Made by a program: the position numbers and the translations under genes. Below the pieces are notes generated by a model. That model saw only the letters and a program-made list of their open reading frames with translations. It made no database searches and had not been told where the DNA came from. This document shows, in pieces, positions 34,901 through 46,800 of a stretch of 64,000 nt of DNA. Position 1 is the stretch's first letter, and each line of letters opens with the position of its first letter. This DNA comes from Didymodactylos carnosus (lineage: Eukaryota > Rotifera > Eurotatoria > Philodinida > Philodinidae): positions 1-64,000 of the forward strand of contig CAJNOQ010000164.1 of NCBI GenBank assembly GCA_905250885.1, given 5' to 3'.

Positions 34901-36115
34901 GTCTTTCATTCGAGAGCAGTGACTTTCTTGTCGATATATGTCCCACAATACTTTTACTCAATATCACTTCATCAACAAAATCTTTTTAAAAAAGTTTGTT
35001 TTTATATCTATAATCTGTACACTATCAACTCTAGTTTGCGCTAATATATACCAGCCATATGTGTGTGTGTTCGTTTAGATTTTGCGACGATCTCGTTCTG
35101 TTTTTGATGCTCTATCTACTAGTTGGAGTGATTATTTTCATAAACCACAGGTAGCACTTTTTTTATCCTATTTAATGTCGCTTTTAATTTTTTTCAACAC
35201 GTTACTTAATGTTCTTTTGTTTGTCGGCACAAATTATGCAATTCAATTACTTAAATAATCACTTATACACTCTCTGACAATAATATATATTTGTTCGATT
35301 ACTTTTATTTTTTATACGTATCGTGTTTGATCATGCTTTTAGTTATATTCCCCTATGTCGTTATTCTATTTGTTCTGTTGTATATGTGTGTGTGACTAAC
35401 TAGATTATGCTTGTATTTATGTAACTTCTTTAGAATTAATTAGTTGCAAAAAAATATAAATCGCCCATGGTATACTGAGTTACTTAGAAAATATGGTGTA
35501 TCATATTGAGAAAAGAGTGCAATGTGTTGATGTTTATTATGTAGTTGCATGCGACAAAGAATTCCGTACTGAAAAAGTTTTAAAATTTTTCAACATTATT
35601 TTTTCTCCATTATCTATGATTGTTTTTCTCTCTTTTATAGTATCTGACAACTGTAATCCCGTTTGATCGTGATCAAACATCACTTTCTGCCGAACATTTA
35701 CAAAGTCTAAATAAAAGTACGATATATTATATCAAAGAATAATATTTTCATTCGTAGTAATAACATTTTTTTCTTTTTTATCTTTAGTTTTATATGCAAT
35801 TAATGATGATAGTCCACAAGTTCCCGAATTGCTAACAAATTACATTTTAAAAGGTTTGTATAATATTTTTTTCTTTTTTTTTATCTTTGGTATGAACGAT
35901 TTGTTTTTGGGTAGGAAGGAAGAGACCGTTCGAAAAAAAAAAAACTTGTTTACAAGAAATTTGTGATAGCGAAAATCTTTCAGTAGTCAGAAAAAAATTG
36001 TGGAGTAACTCTTAAAGATATTCTCTTCCTCCTCAACGAAATCAAATAAAAAATGTCGCTTTATTTTCAACATCTGATATTCTTTTCTATTATTTTAGTG
36101 TTTTGTCCCTATTAA
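31980..36115 (+). CDS. FEZ/UNC-76 kinesin-1 adaptor
   Basis: Fasciculation and elongation protein zeta, a cytoplasmic adaptor linking kinesin-1 to axonal cargo. Twelve exons: 31980-32127, 32179-32347, 32412-32520, 32576-32731, 32797-32908, 32995-33083, 33158-33235, 33299-33373, 35079-35150, 35641-35716, 35788-35853 and 36099-36115, total 388 residues. Family landmarks are SLSLEDLVKSFDNTINCCFP, EPFLTAEQVISEIDFIL, an acidic PDSGFSDDNSD, the coiled-coil core FRDELEFEKETKNTFISLVL with the basic NKRRQHQLDKRHKRR, YLTTVIPFDRD, and the end NYILKVFCPY (human FEZ1 ends YILKVLCPT). All phases agree. The 51-base first intron is a multiple of three without a stop, so its retention would add 17 residues. 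Intron 8 is 1.7 kb, far longer than the rest, and carries the (CT)n(TA)n tract. Confidence 0.95.
33919..33962. repeat. (CT)n(TA)n microsatellite in FEZ intron 8
   Basis: About eleven CT dinucleotides followed shortly by about nine TA dinucleotides. Likely length-polymorphic. Confidence 0.85.
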
Positions 36116-37757
36116 AATACGTTCTCATATCTAAATACAATGACAATATTATACAATTTTGTTTTTCTTGCTTTTGTATTTGTGTGGTAATGGCTTTACT
36201 AAAAAATATTACTCTCTTTCGTGCAAAATAATAAATTTCGCTTTAATAATAGAAATTGTCATTTTTTTTTTTTTGTTTGTATATCACTACATTTCTGTAT
36301 TTTTAGTTATTTTATTGAAAGTTTTTTTGTATGTGTTTTTTTTTTCTGATATTTATTGTATTTATATTCAACGTCAGTTAGATAATTCTAATTCAGGTCT
36401 TTGCTTTTAAGGTGTTGTTTCTTTTGTCGTCAAGAATTACTCATTTTTTTTGTGTAATTGTCGCAGCCAAGCACTGTTCAGATAAAAAAAGAAAAAAAAA
36501 AGAAGAGGACGTTTATAATAAGTGAGATTTACTTTATAGTCTATAATTAGTTGGTTATATTTAAATCAGAAATGAGGAAAACTCGAGTTTACGTTCACGA
36601 TATATAGCATATCTATGTATTAACGACGGAACACTTTTCTTTTTTTACCTTCTTGCAATTTAGCAACATAGGATAAGAATTGTACTGATAAAAAATTTCT
36701 CTTCTATTGTTTAATCGTGCAAATTAAAGATATGTCGATTTAGTCATTTCGTGCTGATAAATATTCATTTTTTATATGTACTAAATCGATTGCTAATCTG
36801 TAATCATTTCTCGCAAAAAACAAACATCTAGTCGTACACCAATCAGTTTTTTTTTATGCTTATTTTGATACATACTTTATATTTCTAATGTATGGCTTTA
36901 ACATATTTATTCGATATTATAATCTTTATAATTTAAAGAAAAAAACGTTTTTTGTTGTACTCTAATATCGGTTAGTTGTATCATTTTAATATAATTAATT
37001 GGTTTTCTTAAATCCTAATTTTGTCAAAGTGATTAAATAATAGTCATTCTATCAAATGAGTTTAATTCTCGTACCCGTATCATTACAGAAAATTGAATTA
37101 CTTTTAAAAGAGAAATAACATGCACTGTTGACATTCTTCTGCAAATTAGTCTCGTGTAAAAAAAGTGAAGAGAAAACATTTTTGTTATCAACACAATTTT
37201 TTTCTAATATCTTACTTAGCTAAATTGAAGAATTCATACGAAATAGCGTAACACTTCACATACCAGACATTCAGTTTTAAATAAAAATTTATGTAAAACA
37301 GATAATTAACAGGATTAGTTGCACTTGTAGCATATTCACATTTCATTGAAATGAGTAATCTTGTTTTTTTAGCTGTATGCTCTTTTTATATGTAGATTTT
37401 TTTTTTCTGTAATATGTTTGAAAAGAAACATTAAATCTTGCCTTGTATGTAAACAGAGATAATAAATAGCGATAAATTTATTAAAATCAGCGAATTGAAC
37501 AAGAGAAGATCATCGGTATACACTATTTGTTCATATTAAATTTTCTTGATGACATAAACAAAACAGTTAATTATCTTGAAATATAAAAAGTACTAAATCT
37601 TTTCAATTATTCATCTTTAAAATGTTTAGCTTCTTGTATAAAGACATACTATCTATTCGATTTTGCTTGTATCAATTTAAAACAAAATAACTGCTAGTAT
37701 CATATATTGTTGTTCGTTCGTTTATTTTTCGTTTTTTTAGATATATGTTGTTAATGA
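36116..37757. other. Intergenic between FEZ and TMEM223
   Basis: Very AT-rich with long T runs. A candidate poly(A) signal for FEZ lies at 36230. Nothing else recognisable. Confidence 0.55.
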
Positions 37758-38565
37758 ATGTTTAATATGTTTTTACTTAATTTTTTGCAACGGTCTTCCT
37801 CTGTTTGTCTATCGTGTCAAATTCGCTATTTTTGTTTTGTACCTTTGACACAACGAATAAAATTTCGTTCCTATTCTACTTTAAATACTCCATCATCACC
37901 ATCCCCATCACGATCACCATCATCATCATCAATACCAGAATCATCGTCAGCATTTATAAATGCTGAGCAACAACGTTTACAAAATGTTCTTGTTTATAAG
38001 TCAAACGAGCGATATGTTGGTATTTTAGCCGCAGTTGGTGTAGTTCAATTTTTTTTCATGCAATGTGCATCGTATTACAGTTATCAATTATTTGGTACGG
38101 TAACAGCAAAAAAAGAAAATTTAACACCAGAATCAACAATGATTGACAGATTTGCCACAATTATTTCTACAAATCGTTTTCGTATATCAGCTGCGTTAAC
38201 AACATCATTTTTAAGTAAGTTACAGATAGTATAAGTAAGATAGTTATAATTTTTATTTTGTTTTAGGTTTAGCCATAATGACTGCTTGTCTTGTATATCC
38301 TGCTCGTTATGTTCGAAAATTATATTTATTAAAAGATGGGAAAAGTGCTGGTATTATCACATTTGCCACATGGAAAAGTGGAAGAAAATTTACTGTACCA
38401 CTCGTCGATTTATCCATACGTACATCTCGTCATACAAATACTCAATTAAACCAAATGAAAATTCGTGGACATAGATTTAGTTATTTAATTAATAAACGTG
38501 ATGGAAAATTTACATCTGAAGGTCTAGAGATCTTTGATAATATTATCGCGTTAAAACGATTTTAG
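37758..38565 (+). CDS. TMEM223-like mitochondrial protein
   Basis: Transmembrane protein 223 family, an inner-membrane factor for cytochrome c oxidase assembly. Two exons, 37758-38214 and 38267-38565, joined in phase 1 over a 52-base intron, give 251 residues. The N terminus (MFNMFLLNFLQRSSSVCL) is hydrophobic and basic without acidic residues, fitting a mitochondrial targeting sequence, and is followed by a Ser/Pro-rich spacer (residues 35-65). Two hydrophobic segments follow: YVGILAAVGVVQFFFMQCAS and the stretch spanning the exon junction, SAALTTSFL...IMTACLVYPARY. The C-terminal family signature is KFTVPLVDL, MKIRGHRFSYLINKRDGKF and IFDNIIAL. A second ATG at 37754 is out of frame and stops at once. 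AATAAA lies at 38806. Confidence 0.88.
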
Positions 38566-40306
38566 ATAACGTTTTTTCTGTTTTGTTTTGCTTTGTTTTG
38601 TTATGGAATTGTTTTTCACTATCATTATCTTTTGATAAACATAAGAGTGAACCATAGATTACTGATTAAAACAAAATTGGTAAGTAGTAATTACAATTGT
38701 ACGAGACTAATGTGAGAGAATACATGAATAATATTTGAAAGTAAATGTCTCGATGTGCAAAATACACTGTCGATTTTTTACCCATATGCTTCAGTTAATT
38801 TTCTCAATAAATAACAGAAAAGGGAACAGTTATTTACAGACTTTTTATTCCAGAGATTATGACATTGATTAAATTAAATAAAATAATCAAATCAATGTGA
38901 GAATAATGAAAATAAAATAATTCAAAAATATACAAATAGAATTAACTATGAGACGTTTCAGTAGAAAATCAACATTCTAATCGATTGCTATTAATTCAAG
39001 TTAAAAATATAAATAATTTAAAGAACTAAAGCGATTGATTAATATTCTGTACATTTTGTAGAATAGATATGAGTAATAAGTCAATTCTACGGTGGACTAG
39101 AATGGTACTTTTTTTCTTATCATCCTGTTCGTTTCACAGTCGACTTTTCGTAAGTTTGTTATGTTTTATCAATACTATAGCCCTACGAAGCTCGTACAGG
39201 GTTAGAAAACGTCTTATTTTAAAGAATAAACATTTTTGTTTGAATTGATAATTAAAGTAATGCTGATAGTTTATTCCGTGTTTGTATATAGACTTCAAAT
39301 TGAACGTTCCAATCACATCATCCGGCATCTATTTCAACGATTTTAAACCTATAAATGTATCAACTATCGATGTTTCCTTAATTATCAATTTAAAGAAAAT
39401 GTTTGCTCTTTGTTGCTTATTTTCATTCATAGAATCATTAACATAGTGAAAAAACAACTAAATTAAAACCCATTTTTTGACATGAGGATAAAAGTAAAAC
39501 GAAATAGACATTAGTGGATTAGAATTAACTTTTCTAACCCTATCGAATAGTAAATTTTTTAGTGGAAAATACGAGTGAGTGAAGGCTTTTTCATGAAGTG
39601 TATCCGAGGCTCATATGCCTGCCATAAGCTTAAAGCAAGTAGCCCCTTGACATTTTTGTATACTCAGAAAATATTCGAATTTTCGCAACTGATGCTGTAT
39701 GGTTTGATTTTCTAGGATTGGACTAGAAGCCTGTTGGGTAAGCATCAATTCGGGCTATGAAGATCTTGCCCTTCTTAAAGATACATTTCTATTATGCTGC
39801 GTAAAAACCGTTTAATTTCAATGTCATTCATCGTATAAAAACAAAGAAAAAACCTATTCAAAAGGGTATCAATATTTTTTATCACAAAATTTATTAGTAG
39901 ACAGACAACAACAAAAATACGAAAAAAATATATACAACAAGAAATATGAACAGCGCAGAAAAATAGCTAACTTTATACTAATAAGGGTGTAAAAACTTTT
40001 ATCGGATGACTTTTACTTTTTTTTCTTACACAATGGTTCACAAGAAGTTTTGTCCGTAACCTAATACATGTTGAATAAGATGGCTAATCCAACAGAGTGT
40101 TTACACGTATATTACTTGAGGCCAATTGGACACGCACACGATGTAAGCGGTGACACGAACCATGCCACAAAATCGTCAAATTTTGTCTATTGATTATATT
40201 GATAGAAATCTAACCAAATTGGTATTGTTATTGTCGCCGTGGATGATAAAGCAGCATAAAATGTATTAAACTAATGTAAAATATCAGATCGATTTATACT
40301 TGCTGA
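38566..40306. other. Intergenic, no gene seen
   Basis: AT-rich, with only short chance frames. No repeat structure stood out on reading. Confidence 0.5.
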
Positions 40307-41500
40307 TTATTTATAAGCACGCAGTTTCGTATTAAGAGATATACTTGTAGCAGCAGCAAATGGTGATGAAATACTTGCCTCTGACAAATCTTTTAACAAT
40401 TGCTCCGCTTTTGGTAGAAACGCTGATAAATGTCGTTTATTAAGAAGGAAGGATATTTTTGTTTTGTGATGGCATTCATCGATTCACAACCATTATTCTT
40501 CGGTGGTTTACCAAGGTAGTACCTTCGCATCTGGATAACATAAAATGGGTTAATGCTAAGGATAAACTCTAATTCCGTTTTCTTACCACTAGGGTTATCC
40601 ATTGATGAACAAAGTAATCCGAAAATTTCTTCATAGATATATTTTCATTCCATTTTTGTACTGGTAAATTAATACCATGATTGAATACATCGTCTGAAAA
40701 AGGAAGTTGAACAGTAGGTATATCCGCCTCAGCGATGTGTTGTTACTAGATTTAGATGGGCATTCTCATCATGAGGAATTAATGTAATACCAAACGTACA
40801 TTTCAAGTGGAGTGTAGCTGTTTAACCGTCATTATGTTGAATACACCAGTTTAGGGATGTTACAAGCTTCGGGACCTTGCATCAAAGATCGCATGTTTTT
40901 GTTATTCCAGATCTCCAGGCTCTACCGAAGTTTTGGACCAGACTTACACAGTTTTCTGCGCTCTATCCAAAACTAATATCAGGACTGGTCAAGATCAATA
41001 AAAAAGTGCCGGACTTGATAAAGCTAGGTGAAAGTTGACCATTGTCTGTATTTTTTAACAAGTTTTACCAAGCTCTACACTTTTTATTGATCTTGACCAG
41101 TCCTAGCATTAGTTTTGGAAAACTGGCTAAGCCTGGTTCAAAAGCTTGATAGAGCTTGGGGGGTTTGGAATAATAAAAACATGCGATCTTTGATGCAAGA
41201 TTTCAAAGCCTGTAACATTCCTATACCGGTTTCGTAAAGCGAAAACTGAAAAAATCTTTGCCTGTCCTTTCGGAGCTCATAAGTTACTAAATTAATTAAC
41301 TTCGTTTTGGTTACTGGAGCATTTGAATGATTTTGAACTAATGACGATTTAATTTGTGATTGTCATAATCTACAATTAACATATTTCGACACAGATTCCG
41401 AATAGATGATGGTAAACCAGTTGCTGGATTGCGTTCTTCGTGTTCGTGTCCATGTACATTTTCTGGGCATGACCATCGCTGGTTGTGGATTACTACCTGG
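40307..41500 (-). mobile_element. Degraded MULE-type transposase
   Basis: The minus strand carries pieces of a Mutator-like transposase in order. Near 41390-41490, RWSCPENVHGHEHEERNP resembles a FLYWCH-type N-terminal finger. At 41230-41340 come NHSNAPVTKTKLINLVTYEL. At 40560-40742 there is VQKWNENISMKKFSDYFVHQ. At 40393-40520 there is KPPKNNGCESMNAITKQKYP, matching the family's TNN..E.FN pattern, and 40307-40400 ends with LLKDLSEASISSPFAAA. The last three pieces are in three different frames, so at least two frameshifts have occurred. The N- and C-terminal parts are separated by a foldback insertion at 40853-41223. It is a dead DNA transposon, and the family is a judgement from motif order. 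Confidence 0.68.
40853..41223. mobile_element. Foldback MITE inserted in the MULE remnant
   Basis: The left arm starts AGGGATGTTACAAGC and the right arm, on the other strand, AGGAATGTTACAGGC. The arms match over most of their length, including CTTGCATCAAAGATCGCATG, and meet near 41040. The flanks ACCAGTTT and ACCGGTTT could be an 8-base target-site duplication with one mismatch. The internal arms contain GACTGGTCAAGATCAATAAA in both orientations. It is younger than the MULE copy it interrupts. Confidence 0.75.
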
Positions 41501-43230
41501 TACGATTATCTGAATTTCAAAATAACAAAAAGAGTACTTCCTATACTTATTACATTTGAACAAATATTTTGCATGCTTTTTTAAATCTGATCGACGACAT
41601 TGACAAACATTAAACTGTGATTTTGCGCAGTAGCGAATTTAGACTGCTGGCAGTCGTCAGCACCGGAATTTTTGATTTCATATTATTATACTCTCATTCT
41701 TGTGCAACGTGTCGAACGGGAAAGAAGTAGAAATCGTATCATCTAGAAACTCCTAAGTAAAGTTGCCAAACTTGCTCTTTTGTACAAATCCGCCAGCACG
41801 GAAATTTTTTTCTAGATCTGCCACTGACTTTGCGCGTTCTTTCGCTTTATCGTACGATCTAGCTGAGTGTAATAGTTTCCATTCTTGCTTCGACATTTTT
41901 GGGGATGTCGTGTGCAGTGTTAGGGACGTTATTTATAATTGTTCTGAGTTGACAAAACCATTCTGATCAAAGGCAATTAAAAGAAATTAAATTAAATTTC
42001 TGTTCTATTCATATTTCTTGTTGTTGTCTGTCTACTAACAAATTTGATGCTCAAAACACATTTTCCTTTAATTGAACGTTCACCTAATCGATAAACAAAA
42101 ACGAAGAGTAACTAATTATTTTCCAAAAAACCTAGAACCAATTCGTATTACAGATTTGAGAATCAGACCATTATTTTTCTATTCTGTACGAGCTTCTTGC
42201 CATGCGTGTATTCTTCGTTTGATTTTTTAAACATTAATTTGTAGTTTTATTTCTAGGTTGTCAAAAAAACGTGAATATCATTCAAAGTTACTGGACGAAC
42301 TTATTAATATTGAATAAATTCCACTCTCTGGAAGCTCAAACCACGCTTCTTCCGAAGTGTATAGAAAAAGTGAGGAAGAACATTTTGTTCTCTTGTGTGC
42401 CTTCCTCCCTGATTCTTTCATATCTTTGGTGGATGCTTCAGTTTTCGTTCTCAAGTTCATTCTTTCAAAGTCAAAATTTCTCGAATTTAAAGATGTACTC
42501 CGACATTTTTCTGTTTGGAACAATTTGCCTCCAGTATAGTATAAAAGCCTGTGAAGAGGGTAGAATTGTCTGCTTTGGACAGAGATTGTAAAACCATTTT
42601 TGTTTACATTGTTCGATGTAACTTGATAGGCTTCTTCTTAACATTACATTTATTTTGATTAAAAATCTGAAAATATCTATACTTTGATTCAGAGAAACTC
42701 ATTCTGTTGAACCTTTGGTTTAGTTTTTTGATTTTGCTTATATGTTCCTCTAGAAATCTACAAACTTTTCTTGCCAGTATATTCTGAACGTATTTTTAGA
42801 TAATAACTGCATCTTATAATGACATACTAATCTCAATAATGAACTTTGGCATTCCCGGCTTACGCACAGAAAAACCTCGTTTTTCGTTTTTTTGATAAAT
42901 ATCTGCTTTTTCTTTATGTCTCTTCCTATCCTGTAAATACGTATAATAATGGGAAAGAAAGTTATGATGTACACTCTTCTAATCTTTCCAAAAAGATTCT
43001 CGGAGCAATGGTCTTCGATAGTGATAAGTGCTCCCGTATTTTTTCACCCATCAACAGGAAAAACACTACTAGAACTTAGTTTATTTATTGCCCATTGAGA
43101 TAAATCTCGAAGTCTACAAAAAAAAGTCGTGTATAATTACTTTTTGATTATTTACCCTTGGGAAAAAGAATTCGACTATATTAGAAATAACAGAAATTGT
43201 CCATCATATTTCTAGTCAAGAATCAAAATA
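41501..43230. other. Intergenic, no gene seen
   Basis: Open frames at 42271-42591 and overlapping antisense frames show no domain and no splice partners. Nothing else stands out. Confidence 0.45.
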
Positions 43231-43237
43231 AAATTTG

Positions 43238-43840
43238 AGCTATGCCTTTAGATATGTCTGAAGCATTTGATAAAATGTAGATCAAAGTGATTATACAAAT
43301 TACAATCTAAGGAATTTTCTAGCAGTTTATATAAATTGTTTTGAAGATTATCTAACTGACACCAGTATATGCACTTTGTTTGACGGTATATTTTCTCTAA
43401 CACACTTAAAAATTGATTTTAATCTATCACAAGGTGAAGTTCTTACATATCATTTATTTTTGATCTAAATTGATGATCTAGGTCATCTTGATGATGAAAC
43501 ATAGAGTTAACCTGAAAATCAATTATCTGGTGATAACACATTATCTATTGTATATTGATAGTGATCCGATAAGAGTAGAACACATCATCTAAAATATATT
43601 TCTGAATGGTATATTGAGTGTTAAATTGAAGCTTAACATGGTTAAATGCGAAATCTATGACATTATCAATATTTCTATGTAATCATATTTATGTTGTATT
43701 AATAAGTGATGTATCGCTAAAAGAAGTTCCATGACTATCTTGGTACCATATTAACGTATAACTCGTCTTGGGCAGCTTATGTTGATTATATTATCATGAA
43801 AAGCAATAAAATTTATTATTATGTTAAGTTACTAAAAAAC
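43238..43840 (+). mobile_element. Degraded LINE reverse transcriptase
   Basis: Plus-strand pieces follow the order of a non-LTR retrotransposon reverse transcriptase. They are MPLDMSEAFDK (the LDLSKAFDK block), FEDYLTDTSICTLFDGIFS, then NLSQGEV in place of VPQGSVLGP, then LNGILSVKLKLNMVKCEI (the W...N.LKLN..K.E block) and LGTIL followed by SSWAAYVDYIIMKSNKIYYY. The YADD region is eroded. Several stops and at least two frame changes show it is dead. The style fits jockey/CR1-type elements. No 5' ORF or target-site duplication was identified. Confidence 0.75.
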
Positions 43841-46800
43841 ATTTTCTTCTTTGCATATGTTAAATCTTATATACATAAAATATTATAGTTCTTATTATCT
43901 ATTATAGAATTTACTTGTATTATATAGATGCAAAAAATAAATCTTAAAAAAGTTAGTTTCATTATAAGGTAAAGTAGAATGTGTAATAAGAGATAAAAAA
44001 AAATGGATAACATCTCAGCCCCCTTAGAATGGTGTTAACTTGTTGATATTGTTTGGATTCGTCGAAATAAACCCTTTTTTTTTTATTAAACATGGAAAAG
44101 AATTGTAGGCATGTTGTTGAGGAAATTTTTCACACAAAAAAAAGTATTATTAATCGTTCTGATAAACAAGTTATGTTATAATTTTCTGCTAACAAGAAAG
44201 ATATGTCATAGAAAAAGGTTTTTGTCTATTTCTATCAAAGAATTCTAGGAAAAAGAATGGGTAGCTTAATAGATATACCATCTAACAGAGAATACTTCAG
44301 AAATCTAACAAACATGTTTTCCATCATCTAATTTCAACGTCTGTTATTACAAAAAAATCTTCAGAAGTTATATTTACAGTTCAGAATGTGATAAGAAATA
44401 TTACTAAGATACTTTCATGACTGCTAAATAAACATGCTAATTTTGGTGAACAGTAGTCATCTGTGATATCACATGCTTCTTTGAAGAATAACGTTAACAG
44501 AAAATTTTTCTAAATTTGTTTGTTTTTCTTCTATTCTTTGCTTGTTTTGTTTTTAAATTCTACATTTGACATATTTCCTATATTTTCCCTTTTTATTGCT
44601 TGTTTAATATTCATTTTTATATAGTGAAAAAGACTTAATTGTGTAATATTGAATCAAAACTAAAAAGACAAAACGATAGTTTAATACAGTTTCGTGTATT
44701 TGCTGTTTTGTTCTATTTGACATCTATCTCAATTGAATTGTCCTTACGGGCAATCAGACTAAATAGAAATTGAATATGAATTGAGGATGAATGTAAAACA
44801 AGATTTCTTTTCCTGATAGTGTGAAATAGATAAAAAGAAAGTTGTCTGAGATAGAATAAAAAACTAACAGCAATTTCTTCAATTATTTGGAGGATGTACA
44901 CTTCTAGTACGAATCTTAGACACTTCTTAAAATTATCTTACCGTTTAAAATCTTAATAAGATTTGATGATTCTACGTTCATTCACACTTTTGCTTTGCTC
45001 TTATGCAAATATATAAGTAACATCGAAAATATGAGTGAATTTTACGTTTTTTTTTTCCAGACTCTGGTAGTACTTCCTCTCGAAAGTGCTCAACAACTCT
45101 TCAGAAAGTGTAGATGCAAGTCAGGATCCATGGTCGAACTCCCAAAAATATGAAATTCCTTTTCATTCTTCACATCTGTTCAAGTGCTACTTTGAACAGA
45201 GTAGGCTAGCTAGTCAAAAATTCTTAGTGAATCGTGAATAAATGTTATTACGAAACGCTATCATTCTTACTATTCAAATTCCTAACAAATTCTTACCCAG
45301 TCTCGAAAAAAAGCTTACAATATAATCTTAATAAGATCCTAGCAAAATTTTATCAAATTGTGAAATTTTCGGGTCTCATGATTTTAGTAAGATTCCACGA
45401 AGTTTCTCACTGGATACCCTTCCATATTCTTCCGCTGTTTGCAGTCTGTTAAATGATCCTGTTTTTGTTCTCAATAATGTTGATTACTTTTGTCCACTCT
45501 TGATTTTTCGGATGATATACCACTAAACTGCGTATATACACCATTCAGACAAAAAACCAAGGCCATTGTCACATATACGATGCATTCCATATATTGTCGA
45601 TGATTTTCTGTCATTTTGATATTTATAGTTGATTATTATGTAAGTCTAGAGACCGATGGAAGAAAAAACAAGTCATCTCTTTGCATTAATAATAGTCCAA
45701 AAAAAAAAGTCGAATATTGACTGTTTTGACCTTTATTAAAGAAATAGAGGAAGACTCCATAGTGTGTTAGAGAGTAAACGAAATTTAAGATAAACTGTGT
45801 TGATGTGCGAGAAGAGAAATTTTACAAATATTATTGACAAGTAGTGGAAAATTTTATTTCCTTCAAAGAATATGGATTTTAAAAGATTTTAGATTAAAAA
45901 TGAATTGACAAATTTGTCGAGCACAGAATAGATCTTTTTATTTTCTTTCTCTTAATATATTTTTGAGCTGTTATATTATTTCAAATTTAACAGTCCTATT
46001 ATCTATTACAAAGCATGACTGGTATCGAGCAATAAAGATTCTATGTTGACTCTAGACATTGGTACTTATGAGATTCGAGCGAGTGTATTCTATTGTTGCT
46101 GTCTGATAAATTGAATTATTTTTTTTGAGACGGTATATAGGATAAAAACTATATAGTTACAGTGAATGAAGGTATTTTTGTAACAGATCTCAATTGTAAC
46201 AGGTGGAGTTTGAGTTTAGATCAGCACACATCTCCATATATTGAATGAAGTATAAATACTATTAATTTTTTTTACTGCCATTCATATTCATTTTTCGCAT
46301 TACCACAGCATCAGTCTATTATTCTTTTATTGGCAATTAAAGTAAATATTGATAGTGTAAGTATGTTAGATAATGTAAGACATAGAAATAGATAGAAAGA
46401 GGGAAAAAGGATTCTACTTTCATGAGACGAACATGTAGGGGTTTACCTATTCTAATTTAATAACACATAATATCTTGGGCGACTTATTTTTAGATTTGTT
46501 AAAGATTTAGACAATACAGAGTGGTGAAGCATCTGGTGATGATGAATATTTTTAACAGGTAGTTTGTTCATTATGGAACTGTCAATGTAATTGTTGTCAT
46601 TCCATATATGTATCGTAGAAATGATTGCAATTTTTGTTGCAAAATATCATATTTTAAGGGCAATGCGAAGTATTTTATGGCTAGTATATATGTAATAATG
46701 AATTGTCACTGTTTACAATCAAAAAGATTGTGTGACATTTCTGGAGAATAGGAAATAAATGTATTTATTGTGCGATCTGTGGTCATTTATTCGCTTTAAT

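Noticed and set aside
42271-42591. Plus-strand open frame of 106 codons and an overlapping minus-strand frame of 81
   Set aside because: Neither has a domain, a splice partner or GC shift; overlapping frames on both strands look like chance.
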